Below, in pieces: positions 26,864 through 36,379 of a DNA stretch of 64,000 bases (position 1 is the stretch's first letter; every line of letters starts with the position of its first letter). The DNA comes from Ulvibacterium sp965228935 (GTDB lineage: Bacteria > Bacteroidota > Bacteroidia > Flavobacteriales > Flavobacteriaceae), in the NCBI RefSeq assembly GCF_965228935.1, contig NZ_OZ245846.1, positions 5,518,001-5,582,000 of the forward strand, written 5' to 3'. The position numbers and the translations under genes were made by a program. Below the pieces are notes generated by a model. It saw only the letters and a list, made by a program, of their open reading frames with translations, had not been told where the DNA came from and did not search any database.

Positions 26864-28249
26864 TTAGGATTGCTTTCGCATTCTTCCGCCGGTTCTTTTT
26901 AAATCCATGGTCTTAACTTTTTTGGAATCCGACTTTCTGTCCGAAAGCAAATCCTGTCCTTTAAAATCTTTTGCCCCACTAATATAATGATTGGAGACAG
27001 GTAAATCCAATGAGGGAGGTTCATTATCCGCCGTAGATTTTTCCATTTGAAACGCCTCGGAAGTCTCAGGTACATTTGGGACGGATCCATGGTTTTCAAT
27101 CGGAATTCCCGGTTCATTTTTTAAAATCCTGTCGTTATCCTTTATTTCGGGTAACTGAGGCCGGTGTTTCTCAAAAACCTTTAGAAATGGGGACAGATAT
27201 AGGAACGAACCTAGCAAAACGCTAACAACGAGTTGAACATTGATATTCAAATCGCCCATTAAAAACACCAGACCAATAATACAAAGGTTACAAACACAAA
27301 CAATTAGCGTAGCTTGCTCGTGGGCATTGCCCAAATCCAAAAGGCGATGGTGGATATGGTTGCGATCGGCACTGAACGGACTGCGTCTTTGCCAAACCCG
27401 AATGCTAAAAACCCGTAAGGTGTCCAATAATGGATAGGACAAAATGGCCAAAAGCAATATAGGTGCATTTGGAACAGCCATGGATGCCAAGGCATTTTCG
27501 TTGACCCCTAGAAAAGCAACTCCTTGATAGGTCAATAAAAAACCGATCAACAAGGAACCCGAATCACCCATAAAAAGCTTTTGGGTATTGGATAGGTTAT
27601 AATACAAAAAACCGATTACGGAGCCTGTTAAAGCAAAGGAAACCAAGGATAAGAGGTACTGCTCATTAAGCAAAAAGAAAATACCGAAGGTAACACTGGA
27701 CAGGATGGCTATAGATCCGGCCAGACCATCGATACCGTCAATCAGGTTAACTGCGTTGATGACCAAAATAAATACAAAAAAGGTGAAACCTACAGAAACC
27801 CAATACGGTAACTCCCCAACCCCCAATAGTCCTTGAAAATGGGTAATCCGGACATCGGATAAAAAAATCACCATACTGGCCGCCAAAAGCTGGCCTACCA
27901 ATTTTTTCTTGGGGGACATGAGCACCAGATCGTCCTTGACCCCCATAATCAGCAAAAGTAGGGTAGCCGCCAATAGCGACACTAATTTTAGTAGTTCCGG
28001 TCGGGACAAATCAGCCAGAACGCCCAATAACATAATGGTGAGGGAAAAAACAATAAACAAACCCATACCTCCCAAGGTAGGTACCTTGTTCGCATGTGCA
28101 CTCCGTTCATCCGGGTCATCCATCAATCCTTTCCGATTCACCACATAGATAATAATGGGATACAATCGAAAGGAAATCAATAGCGTTGCCGCCACCGAAC
28201 ATGTTATTAAAAAATAAAGATTGTCAAATAAATAGGAAATTTGGGCCAT
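26864..28249 (-). CDS. WecA/MraY-family undecaprenyl-phosphate sugar-1-phosphate transferase
   Basis: The 461-residue polytopic protein begins with a helix and then GLMDDPDERSAHANKVPTLGG (about 40-60), the hallmark of this family. The catalytic aspartates follow in NLIDGIDGLAGS (about 165-176) and FMGDSGSLL (about 226-234), and the HIHH segment is RNHIHHRLLDLG. It links a UDP-HexNAc-1-phosphate to undecaprenyl phosphate, starting repeat-unit synthesis. The last 130 residues form a hydrophilic, charged tail longer than in WecA. It is the first gene of the biosynthetic block. Confidence 0.92.
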   Translation of the reverse strand: MAQISYLFDNLYFLITCSVAATLLISFRLYPIIIYVVNRKGLMDDPDERSAHANKVPTLGGMGLFIVFSLTIMLLGVLADLSRPELLKLVSLLAATLLLLIMGVKDDLVLMSPKKKLVGQLLAASMVIFLSDVRITHFQGLLGVGELPYWVSVGFTFFVFILVINAVNLIDGIDGLAGSIAILSSVTFGIFFLLNEQYLLSLVSFALTGSVIGFLYYNLSNTQKLFMGDSGSLLIGFLLTYQGVAFLGVNENALASMAVPNAPILLLAILSYPLLDTLRVFSIRVWQRRSPFSADRNHIHHRLLDLGNAHEQATLIVCVCNLCIIGLVFLMGDLNINVQLVVSVLLGSFLYLSPFLKVFEKHRPQLPEIKDNDRILKNEPGIPIENHGSVPNVPETSEAFQMEKSTADNEPPSLDLPVSNHYISGAKDFKGQDLLSDRKSDSKKVKTMDLKRTGGRMRKQS

Positions 28250-28740
28250 AATTTGTGGGGGTTATAGCAGTTTTAATCAAAATTTTCCTTGTTCTTCGCT
28301 GAAATTGACCCCGTTCCCTGACCGTACTACGCACTTTTCTAAATCGAATCGCAATAGTCATCATAATGTAAACTTGGGGCATTCAACATAATGTTTAGAT
28401 AAAAGTAGTATTATTTACACTTTCTGAGCTACAAACTATCATGCATTTGAACGATTTTTCTCGAAATACAATTTTGAACCCATATTTAAACGAAATCTAA
28501 GACGAGATATCCATTTTTTTCTATTATTGATAAAATAGTTATCAAAAAGTTATGAAAAGGCTTGCAATTAGTTATATTTCGGTCTATTATCCCATTAATT
28601 TGAGAAAATAATCCTTGTCGAGTCCTTTAAATGGCATGCTTCCCAGCTATTCAACATAAAAAATTCCTCAATCAATTCGTGTACCATTCTAAAAGCAGTT
28701 AAATATGGGAAGGGTGTTCTTACGAAAACAAAACAGTTTT
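28250..28740. other. Non-coding gap between the biosynthesis and degradation loci
   Basis: These 491 bases contain no supportable ORF on either strand. They must hold the promoter of the WecA-like gene, but I could not find an exact TAnnTTTG element. The only clear structure is the palindrome at 28527-28545. Confidence 0.6.
28527..28545. promoter_or_regulatory. 19-base palindrome, possible operator
   Basis: Perfect 7-base arms TTGATAA and TTATCAA flank a 5-base spacer (AATAG). The position, 278 bases upstream of the WecA-like gene and 196 bases downstream of the fucosidase gene, fits either a distant operator or a weak transcription-end structure; no T-run follows on the minus strand. The half-site resembles an Fnr half-site, but the spacing does not match the canonical N4. 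Confidence 0.3.
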
Positions 28741-30840
28741 CTATGGAACCGTCAATACGCCTACCTCCCCAAATGAAGTCCTAAAGTCGGGGTTGTCTAC
28801 CTTCAGTCCCTTTAACTTAATGTACCTCGCCTTTGTGGTCTTGAAATTTACCCGCTGCTCGATACGATTATTGACCACATTGCCGAATTCCCCTGTGGCG
28901 GTAATTTTCCAGTTTGCATTGTCCCTACTCGTAGCGAATTCATAGGCCGTAATGATACCAAAAGGATACCGTTCCTGGATGGGCCAATAGGTAAAACCGG
29001 TCAAGTCATATACTTTCCCCAGATCGATAACAATTTCCTGAGGAGCGTCCACACCTTCGTCCGTGGCCCAAAAGGTGTCGGGGTCGTCATCAATACCGGC
29101 ACTAGCTTGGCCCAGATCTCCCGATGAGACCCGGACTATTTTCCAATCCTTTTTAGCGATATCAAAACGCTTTACCGAAGCGACGGAATGTTCTCCAGTG
29201 CTGGGATCAACTGTCATTGCCTTGATAGAAGCAGGGGAATTCAAAAGAAATGAATCGGAATATTTTGGGGAAGTTGTAGAAGGTTCTCTTCCATCCAATG
29301 TATAGTGAATCTCGACGGCACTGTCCGGGACTTTAAGGGTAACCAGACCCTGCCGGTCTCTTTTGATCTCTGGTGGCACCAAAAGATTCGGTGCGCGATA
29401 CAATTCCAGATTCGCGATGGCCAACGGTCCCTTGGCCTCCAAGAAATTAACTCGAATTCCCGTTGCCTGCACCGTTTCAAAGCGCAGGATGCGTTTGTAC
29501 CCTATAGTGGTTTGCCTATCCATTTCGACCCACCCTCCATCAATCTCCGCCTCCAAGCTAAAATCTTGTACACGTTGGCCCAAGGGAATGTACTCCTGAA
29601 GCAAAATTCGATTCACTTCGGTCGGTTTGTCAAACGTAAGGGTAAGGGATGCACTAGCAACACCGTCATTGGTGGACCAAAAGGTTTCCGGATTACCATC
29701 AACGGTCTTTTCCACAGAAAACTCGGAACCATTTTCGCGTTCGTCGGTGGCCGATATTTTTAGGTCTTTGGCAAGATCATTCGCAAAATCCTTGTCCAGT
29801 TGATTACGAAGGGCCATTAATTGCCGTACATCTGTCTCATGGACAAGACCTCTGGTATCTACGGGAAGGTTCAATAATAGGGAGGCGTTCCTTCCAACCG
29901 ATTTATAGTAAATGTCCAGCAAATGAGGTAAACCCTTTACCTGATGGTCCTCCCTTGGATGATAATACCACCCCGGGCGGATGGAAACATCGGCCTCGGC
30001 GGGCAACCAATGTGTCCCGTCCTCATGGCCGGAGCGCAATTCCTTGTACCGGGGCCAGCCCGGGTAAATCTCGTCACGTCGCATGATGCTCCAATTGGTC
30101 TCATTGGCCCAACCTTCCTCATTGCCCACCCAACGGATATCGGGACCTCCATCGCTAAAAATAACCGCATCCGGCTGTAGTTCCCTGACTATAGCCATGG
30201 CCTTGTCCCACTGGTAGTAGGTCTTATTGTCTATTTTACGGGTTTCATTGGCACCACCATAAAAACCCGAGCCTCCGTTGGCACCGTCGAACCAAACTTC
30301 GAAAACCGGACCATAGTCGGTCAGTAGTTCGCGTAGTTGCTCATGGAAAATCTTTACGTATTCCGGTTTACCGTAGTCCGCATGATTTCGGTCCCAGGGG
30401 GATAGGTATACCCCAAACTTAAGGCCGTAGGCCTTACAGGCTTCGGAAAGATCTTTTAATAGATCGCCCCGACCATTTTTCCAAGGGGAATTCACAACGG
30501 AATGTTCCGTGGTTTTGGTAGGCCACAAACAAAAGCCATCATGATGTTTGGCCGTAATAATGATACCCTTCATCCCTGCCTGCTTGGCCACTTTGGCCCA
30601 TTGCATGGCATCCAATTCCGAAGGGTCGAACTGTGTGGGGGATTCACCCCCTGTGCCCCACTCCATGTCGGTAAAGGTGTTCATATTGAAATGGATAAAG
30701 GCATAGTACTCCAAATTTTGCCAGGCCAATTGCCGTTCGGAAGGGGTGGGGCCTACCGGAGTCGGCGGCTGTACCCTGGAGCATGAAATTGCCCCGACCC
30801 AAACCACAAGCAACAAAAATTGATATAGTTTCATATTCAT
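28741..30840 (-). CDS. GH29 alpha-L-fucosidase, multidomain lipoprotein
   Basis: The 699-residue protein has a lipobox near Cys20 (GAISC). A GH29 TIM barrel spans about 35-350: GIIITAKHHDGFCLWPT (92-108), GVYLSPWDRNHADYG and the nucleophile D185 in FEVWFDGANGG. An F5/8 type C-like domain (about 355-480) follows, then a chitobiase C-terminal-like segment (IHYTLDGREP), and a second F5/8 type C-like domain at the end. It removes alpha-L-fucose from glycans at the cell surface or in the periplasm. It is the last gene of the sulfatase operon. Confidence 0.93.
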   Translation of the reverse strand: MNMKLYQFLLLVVWVGAISCSRVQPPTPVGPTPSERQLAWQNLEYYAFIHFNMNTFTDMEWGTGGESPTQFDPSELDAMQWAKVAKQAGMKGIIITAKHHDGFCLWPTKTTEHSVVNSPWKNGRGDLLKDLSEACKAYGLKFGVYLSPWDRNHADYGKPEYVKIFHEQLRELLTDYGPVFEVWFDGANGGSGFYGGANETRKIDNKTYYQWDKAMAIVRELQPDAVIFSDGGPDIRWVGNEEGWANETNWSIMRRDEIYPGWPRYKELRSGHEDGTHWLPAEADVSIRPGWYYHPREDHQVKGLPHLLDIYYKSVGRNASLLLNLPVDTRGLVHETDVRQLMALRNQLDKDFANDLAKDLKISATDERENGSEFSVEKTVDGNPETFWSTNDGVASASLTLTFDKPTEVNRILLQEYIPLGQRVQDFSLEAEIDGGWVEMDRQTTIGYKRILRFETVQATGIRVNFLEAKGPLAIANLELYRAPNLLVPPEIKRDRQGLVTLKVPDSAVEIHYTLDGREPSTTSPKYSDSFLLNSPASIKAMTVDPSTGEHSVASVKRFDIAKKDWKIVRVSSGDLGQASAGIDDDPDTFWATDEGVDAPQEIVIDLGKVYDLTGFTYWPIQERYPFGIITAYEFATSRDNANWKITATGEFGNVVNNRIEQRVNFKTTKARYIKLKGLKVDNPDFRTSFGEVGVLTVP

Positions 30841-30844
30841 CTCT

Positions 30845-33001
30845 TTAACGTATTACGAACCATGTGGATGATGTTGCCGGAATGGCAACTTCCAGGGTAA
30901 CATCAAAGTTTCTATCCAGTTCATATCTTTTTTCTATTCCGTCCTTATCCAGTACAGCGGCATAATCCATTAAGCCCGTGTAGTATAGTGGTATGGTTAT
31001 TTTCTCCTTGATATCCTTTGTGGTCGGGTTGAACAACAGTACGAACCCCTTATGTTCCCCTTTTGGGTCAACGTGCATAAAACCGTCCCATGATCTGCCA
31101 TCAGGTCTTCTCAAATGAATGAGATCTGCATTGAGAATTTTACGATACTTTTTGTAATGACGGATCTGATCTATGACCAGCGATTTGGTAGCCTCGGTAT
31201 CATAAAGCCGGGGCCCACGATAGCAGGCCTGTACACCGGATCCATAATTCTGGACCATGTGGGCCTTGTAGGCGGGCAAATGATCTTTTAAAGGTTCCAA
31301 AGTAGCGGCGGCACCACCCCCGTGATACTCGGTGAGCGGAACAAAGGTCCATGCCATAGAAGGGGCCTTTTCCCAAGTACCGTCATAAATGTTCTGTCTT
31401 CCCAAAACCAGTTGTTGCGCCCGGGGTAAAGACCAATTGACCTCTCGATATCCAATACCACATTTGTTGGATCCCTGCAAAAAGTAGAAGTCGGGCGCAT
31501 TGAGGTAAATGTCCCTTTCCCGCAGCCAATGATAAAATGCTTTGGTCATGCTCCATTGCTGCCATTGTGAATCTTCGTATCCTTTGTGGAATTTATGTGT
31601 AGTAGAGGCACAATAATCCCCGGGGTAAGGACCGTCGTGCTCCAAAAGATCAAAGCCTGTACGCTCCAAAAAATATTTGATCTTCTCCAAATAATCGTAT
31701 CCCCATTCCGAGGCCAGACAAGGGGCATTTCCAAATTTGGCTCCACCTGGTTTTCCTGTTTTCTTATCGATTACATCAACGGAATCCGCGATTTTTCTGC
31801 TGGAAAACAAGGAATACCCTCCCAATTCAATTCCCTTGCCATGGGCATAATCCGCTAAGGCCTTGAATTTTACAATATTCTCCGGACTGTTGTCCTCCAT
31901 ATCCAAGCCACTGCCAAAACTCAGAATTACCATTTCATAACCCGTGGCCTTACATTGATCTATGGCTCCCTTTACCTCATCCTCATCCGTAGTGGTCAAG
32001 TGCATAAAAATAGGATTCTCCGTAGACCAAGGTGCGAGCAGGCGATACATTTTTCGCATAGCCAAGGTATTTCGTTCCCGATCATTTCCATCCAATAACA
32101 ATTCGTAGGTACAGAAACTTTCAAAGGTGGCCCCTTTTTTTAAATCGATATTCGGCCCAACAGGCAATCGACTGACCAACAAACACGGGGTCTCCATTTT
32201 CCAATTGACCTGGGAGGTATAGGTGGAGTCGGTTTCCCAAAAGGTGGTCACATTGGATTCCCCCGAGGTAAATCCTCCAAAGGCATAATCGCTTTCAACA
32301 TGTAGATTCGGGCGTTTCCAAGTATTTGGGGTCTCTACCGGATTTTCAACTTCCGGATAGGCCAAAAGCTCACTTTTAAAACTATTCAAGTTCAAGGTTT
32401 CCAAAGAATTGTTTTGAACAACGATCCATTTTGAAATCAGGGGAATACCGTCGTAGATTTCATAGTGTACCTTCACCATCACCCCTTCCAACTCCGGAGA
32501 AGTATGTTGAAACCTCAACGTCAACTCTTTTCCAGTCGGAACAATTTTCTCCGCCATATGAAGGCGTTTCTTGCCACTCCATTTTAATTTAGGTCTTATC
32601 GGCCGAATCGCATAATCCAGATATTGAAATGCATCTGGATCAGAATTTAAATCGTTCAGCCATTCCTCCATAAGGTAACCGTGCTCCCTTAGACCATATA
32701 ATCCGCCAATCGGATACGTTTTTCCATTTAGGGTAACCTCTGCTTCCGGTAGTAGGCTTCTGAGCATAGTCTCACCGGTAACGTGATTTTTGAATTCCAC
32801 TGTGGCTGCATTCGGCGCCCATTTAATTTCACGACGCACCAGCCCATTGTCCAAAATAATACGGTCCGTCTTTGTAAATATTTCAGCGGTATAGTCAGTA
32901 TTATCAATAAGCCAATCCTTGGATTTTGTTTTATCCTGGCCATAGCCGACTGAGGAAGCGACCCAGAACGCCCCAAGTAACAAAAAACAGGTTTTATTCA
33001 T
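30845..33001 (-). CDS. Exported alpha-galactosidase-like glycoside hydrolase (clan GH-D style)
   Basis: From the ATG at 33001 (MNKTCFLLLGAFWVASSVGYGQ) the protein has 718 residues and a cleavable signal peptide; a TTG five codons upstream is rejected. An N-terminal beta-sandwich region precedes a TIM barrel with MVILSFGSGLDMED, ELGGYSLFSSRK, a probable catalytic aspartate in GFDLLEHDGPYPGDYC, and MAWTFVPLTEYHGGGA. The layout resembles GH36/GH27-type alpha-galactosidases but the motifs are not the textbook ones, so it may belong to a less-studied family. It overlaps the sulfatase gene by 8 bases. Confidence 0.65.
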   Translation of the reverse strand: MNKTCFLLLGAFWVASSVGYGQDKTKSKDWLIDNTDYTAEIFTKTDRIILDNGLVRREIKWAPNAATVEFKNHVTGETMLRSLLPEAEVTLNGKTYPIGGLYGLREHGYLMEEWLNDLNSDPDAFQYLDYAIRPIRPKLKWSGKKRLHMAEKIVPTGKELTLRFQHTSPELEGVMVKVHYEIYDGIPLISKWIVVQNNSLETLNLNSFKSELLAYPEVENPVETPNTWKRPNLHVESDYAFGGFTSGESNVTTFWETDSTYTSQVNWKMETPCLLVSRLPVGPNIDLKKGATFESFCTYELLLDGNDRERNTLAMRKMYRLLAPWSTENPIFMHLTTTDEDEVKGAIDQCKATGYEMVILSFGSGLDMEDNSPENIVKFKALADYAHGKGIELGGYSLFSSRKIADSVDVIDKKTGKPGGAKFGNAPCLASEWGYDYLEKIKYFLERTGFDLLEHDGPYPGDYCASTTHKFHKGYEDSQWQQWSMTKAFYHWLRERDIYLNAPDFYFLQGSNKCGIGYREVNWSLPRAQQLVLGRQNIYDGTWEKAPSMAWTFVPLTEYHGGGAAATLEPLKDHLPAYKAHMVQNYGSGVQACYRGPRLYDTEATKSLVIDQIRHYKKYRKILNADLIHLRRPDGRSWDGFMHVDPKGEHKGFVLLFNPTTKDIKEKITIPLYYTGLMDYAAVLDKDGIEKRYELDRNFDVTLEVAIPATSSTWFVIR

Positions 33002-34538
33002 GCTGTAGTAGTTCAATCGGATATTCTACCTGTTCCCCTGTTTTTTTGTCAATGGGCATTTGGGCTTGAACGGATTTCAAGTGATTCGTCAATGTCCCCG
33101 CCAATTCCCTGGCCTTTTCGGGATTCTCATCGAACACGTTTTTGGTTTCCCCAATATCCTGGTTTAAATTGAACAGTTCCATTCGCCGATCCGCATGGAA
33201 GTAGACAAATTTCCAATCCCCCTTGCGTACCGCACTGGCCGCGCCAATACCCGGACCGTCCGGACCCCATTCGTTGGGGTAGTGCCAATATAAGGGGCGG
33301 ACTCCCTTGTATTCCCGTTCTCCTACCAAGACTTCTACAAAGCTTTCACCATCGATTTTCTGTACCGTTTGTAGACTGTCAATTTGGGCCATTTCCAGGA
33401 TAGTGGGATAAAAATCCTCAATGATGACCTGATAGTCCGTTTTGGATCCAGGCTCTGTTCTCCCCGGCCATTTGACCAGCATGGGTTCCCGGATGCCTCC
33501 TTCGTACATGGAACCTTTACCGCTCGCCAAAGGTTTGTTATGGGTATGGCGTTCACCGCCACGGGCATGCGCACTCAATCCACCGTTATCCGACATAAAA
33601 AGGATTATGGTATTTTCCTCCAGTCCTTTTAGCTCCAAGTAGTCCATGATATCGCCTAAACTCTTGTCCATTCCCTCGACCATGGAAGCATATTTCGCCT
33701 CAATGGAATCCAGTCCTTTTTCCAAATACTTCTGCATAAAGCGTTGATCGGCCATAATCGGGGTATGTACGGCATAATGGGACATGTAGAGGAAGAAAGG
33801 CTGCCGTGTGGCCGCAACGGAATCAATGGCCTTCAAAGCTTCTAGGGTGATAGCTTCCGTTAAATGGATATCCTTGCCATGATAGGCTTCCAGGCCGGGA
33901 ACCGCCCAAACTTCCTTACCCTTCTTCCCATTGCCAAAATTTTCGGTGCCCCAATAGCTTTCAGGGGCGCCGGCGGCATGGCCTGCAATATTGACATCAA
34001 ATCCTAAATTTAAAGGTTCCTCTCCCGGTGTCCCAATCGCTCCTAAATGTGCCTTGCCCGCGTGAATCGTAAAATACCCCTGATCGTGCAAAGCTTGAGG
34101 CAGGGGCATTGCATGTACGGCAAGACTATCTCCTGAAACCGGGCTCATACCGTTGACATTCCAATAGGGAAAAATTAAGTCGGGATGATTCTTTTCCATT
34201 CGCTTTATGGAGTCCTTTTCCAACGTCCAATTGGTTACCCGATGTCTGGCTGCGTTCATCCCCGTCATCAGGCTAATACGGGTGGGCGAGCAAACCGGGG
34301 TGGCATAGGCCTGGGTAAACTTCATCCCGTCCCGCGCCAAACGTTCCATACTGGGAGTTCTATACCGGGCGTTAAAGGGGGTGCTTTGCTTCCAAAAAGG
34401 AACCGAAGTATCCTGCCAGCCCATATCATCAACCAAAAACAACACAATGTTTGGAGGGGTCTCGGACAACTCTTCGGATTCACAGGAAGCTAGGATCAAG
34501 GATAAAAACCCGAAATATAAAAGTACTTTACGAATCAT
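32994..34538 (-). CDS. Family S1 sulfatase, lipoprotein
   Basis: The ATG at 34538 gives a signal peptide ending in a lipobox at Cys19 (LILASC); a longer frame runs into the upstream gene and is rejected. The 514 residues carry PNIVLFLVDDMGWQD (metal-binding aspartates, about 29-43) and the formylglycine signature C83-S-P-T-R. FLYMSHYAVHTP, LFMSDNGG and KPLASGKGSMYEGGIREP are also present. The cysteine must be converted by a formylglycine-generating enzyme, not encoded here. It removes sulfate esters from a polysaccharide; subfamily not assigned. Confidence 0.94.
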   Translation of the reverse strand: MIRKVLLYFGFLSLILASCESEELSETPPNIVLFLVDDMGWQDTSVPFWKQSTPFNARYRTPSMERLARDGMKFTQAYATPVCSPTRISLMTGMNAARHRVTNWTLEKDSIKRMEKNHPDLIFPYWNVNGMSPVSGDSLAVHAMPLPQALHDQGYFTIHAGKAHLGAIGTPGEEPLNLGFDVNIAGHAAGAPESYWGTENFGNGKKGKEVWAVPGLEAYHGKDIHLTEAITLEALKAIDSVAATRQPFFLYMSHYAVHTPIMADQRFMQKYLEKGLDSIEAKYASMVEGMDKSLGDIMDYLELKGLEENTIILFMSDNGGLSAHARGGERHTHNKPLASGKGSMYEGGIREPMLVKWPGRTEPGSKTDYQVIIEDFYPTILEMAQIDSLQTVQKIDGESFVEVLVGEREYKGVRPLYWHYPNEWGPDGPGIGAASAVRKGDWKFVYFHADRRMELFNLNQDIGETKNVFDENPEKARELAGTLTNHLKSVQAQMPIDKKTGEQVEYPIELLQHE

Positions 34539-34555
34539 TGTTTTTTTATCTCGAT

Positions 34556-36169
34556 TTACGGTTCCGGAATCCCAAATGAGGCGTCTACGGATAACGGATT
34601 CCACAATTCGCCTTTTAAGTCCCGCGGTGCATTGGGTTGTTTTTCTCCCGGAGTACTCCTTCCATTCTCGATATAGGATACCATAAGCTTCTGCAATTCT
34701 TCCGCTTTTTCCGGATGATCCGGATATAGGTTTTGTTGTTCGGAAGCATCCTCCGCTAGGTTGTACAACTGAAATTTGGGTAATTCATCAATCCCTTTAG
34801 AATCGGGTTTGGGGTCGCTCCAGCCTCCCGATCCGGGGCAAAAAATGAGTTTCCAATCCCCTTTTCGGATGGCAAAACTTCCATTTACGGAATGGTGTAC
34901 CGTAGCTTCCCGACCATGTGCGTTGTCGTTGGACTTCAACAGAGGCATGAGGGAAAAACTATCTTCCCCCTCATCGGCACCAAGGGGTACCTCAATCAAA
35001 TCGGCACAGGTAGCCAATAAATCGGTATGGCAAATCGTTCTGTCCGAAACGGAACCAGGAGCAACATGACCCGGCCATTTTACAATAAAGGGTACTCGGT
35101 GCCCTCCTTCATAAATATCCGCTTTATGACCGCGATATATATAACTGGGATCATGCCCAAATTCTGCTAAAATCTCGTAATCCGCTTGTGGCGAACAACC
35201 GTTATCGCTCGTAAAAACAATCATGGTATTGTCTTCAATCCCGGATTCGGTGAGTGCCTTCATTAACTGTCCCACGTAATCGTCAATCATCATAACAAAG
35301 TCGGCATATGGATTTAACCCACTTTTTCCCAACCATTCCTTGGTGGGCAAAATGGGGGTATGCGGGGAAGGTAAGGCCAGGTAAAGGAAAAAAGGGTTGT
35401 CATCCGAAGACCTGTCCTTTACATAATCGATGGATCTTTGGAAAAAATTGGGCGTCACCTCTTCATGGACAAAATCGGAAGCCGTAGGTCCCTTTCGCCA
35501 CCAGGTATATTTTCCGGTATCTTCGGTTACCCCATCAACTTTTGAAGTAATTTTTCCATTCTCCACATAGACGTAAGGGGCCATGTCCAAGGAACCCGAA
35601 TGCCCATAGGCATAATCAAAACCCAAATCATTGGGAGTATGCGTCACAGTTTTGGTAAAATCCAGATTATCAAAATCCTCAGGGTTCCAACCGTCGCCTC
35701 CAATGTTATTGGAATCCTTTACCGCCCAATTCCAACCCAAATGCCATTTTCCAATAAATGCGGTTTCATAGCCTCCCTTTTTTAAGAGCGATGCCACCGA
35801 AGTCCTGTTCTTCGGGATCAAGGCATTGGATTTACCGGTCAACACCCCTTGTTTTAAAGGGCTACGCCAGCTATAGCGGCCTGTAAGGATTCCGTATCGT
35901 GTGGGTGTACAAACCGCGGACGGGCTATGTGCATCCGTAAATTTCATGCCTCCCTGCGCCAGCTTGTCAATATTGGGGGTCTTTATCTTCCCGTCCGGAT
36001 TGAAGGCCCCAATGTCGCCATATCCCAAATCGTCCGCCAGGATATAAATGATATTGGGTCGCTTTTTCAGGTTTTCGGCGATAGGTTCCGGTTTTTCCTT
36101 ACAAGCGATGGAACAGAACAGCAACCCAAGGCATCCCACTCCAAGGATACTGTATTTTTTTAAATTCAT
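34556..36169 (-). CDS. Family S1 sulfatase, lipoprotein, first gene of the operon
   Basis: From the ATG at 36169 the 537 residues have a lipobox at Cys23 (CSIAC), RPNIIYILADDLGYGDIGAF (37-56), the formylglycine signature C87-T-P-T-R, GKWHLGW, FLYLALPSPHTP, VFTSDNGCSP and KADIYEGGHRVPF. It is clearly different from the sulfatase downstream, which suggests cleavage of sulfates at different positions or sugars. The arylsulfatase A-like layout is common in marine Bacteroidota glycan loci. Seventeen bases separate it from the next sulfatase. Confidence 0.94.
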   Translation of the reverse strand: MNLKKYSILGVGCLGLLFCSIACKEKPEPIAENLKKRPNIIYILADDLGYGDIGAFNPDGKIKTPNIDKLAQGGMKFTDAHSPSAVCTPTRYGILTGRYSWRSPLKQGVLTGKSNALIPKNRTSVASLLKKGGYETAFIGKWHLGWNWAVKDSNNIGGDGWNPEDFDNLDFTKTVTHTPNDLGFDYAYGHSGSLDMAPYVYVENGKITSKVDGVTEDTGKYTWWRKGPTASDFVHEEVTPNFFQRSIDYVKDRSSDDNPFFLYLALPSPHTPILPTKEWLGKSGLNPYADFVMMIDDYVGQLMKALTESGIEDNTMIVFTSDNGCSPQADYEILAEFGHDPSYIYRGHKADIYEGGHRVPFIVKWPGHVAPGSVSDRTICHTDLLATCADLIEVPLGADEGEDSFSLMPLLKSNDNAHGREATVHHSVNGSFAIRKGDWKLIFCPGSGGWSDPKPDSKGIDELPKFQLYNLAEDASEQQNLYPDHPEKAEELQKLMVSYIENGRSTPGEKQPNAPRDLKGELWNPLSVDASFGIPEP

Positions 36170-36238
36170 CTGTGTTGGATTTGGCTTAAAAATACACAAA
36201 CATTGTATATCATTCCGTTTTTACTAAAGGTACCTATC

Positions 36239-36274
36239 AAAAAAAGGAGGGTATCCAAAAATAGGATACCCTTC
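36239..36274 (-). terminator. Rho-independent terminator of the CPBP gene
   Basis: On the minus strand a stem of GGGTATCC pairing with GGATACCC, extended by three further pairs including one G-U, encloses a 7-base loop. It is followed by CCTTTTTTT. This is a textbook intrinsic terminator, about 105 bases after the stop of the CPBP gene and about 70 bases before the sulfatase ATG. It insulates the sulfatase operon from upstream transcription. Confidence 0.85.
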
Positions 36275-36379
36275 TCAATTTGAAAATACTGAATAAGTTA
36301 TCTCTTGGGTGAAGCACAGAAAGTGTTTTATTATTCTTCGTCAAAAACGCGGCGACCTCAATTTCACTTGCTCCGTGGT

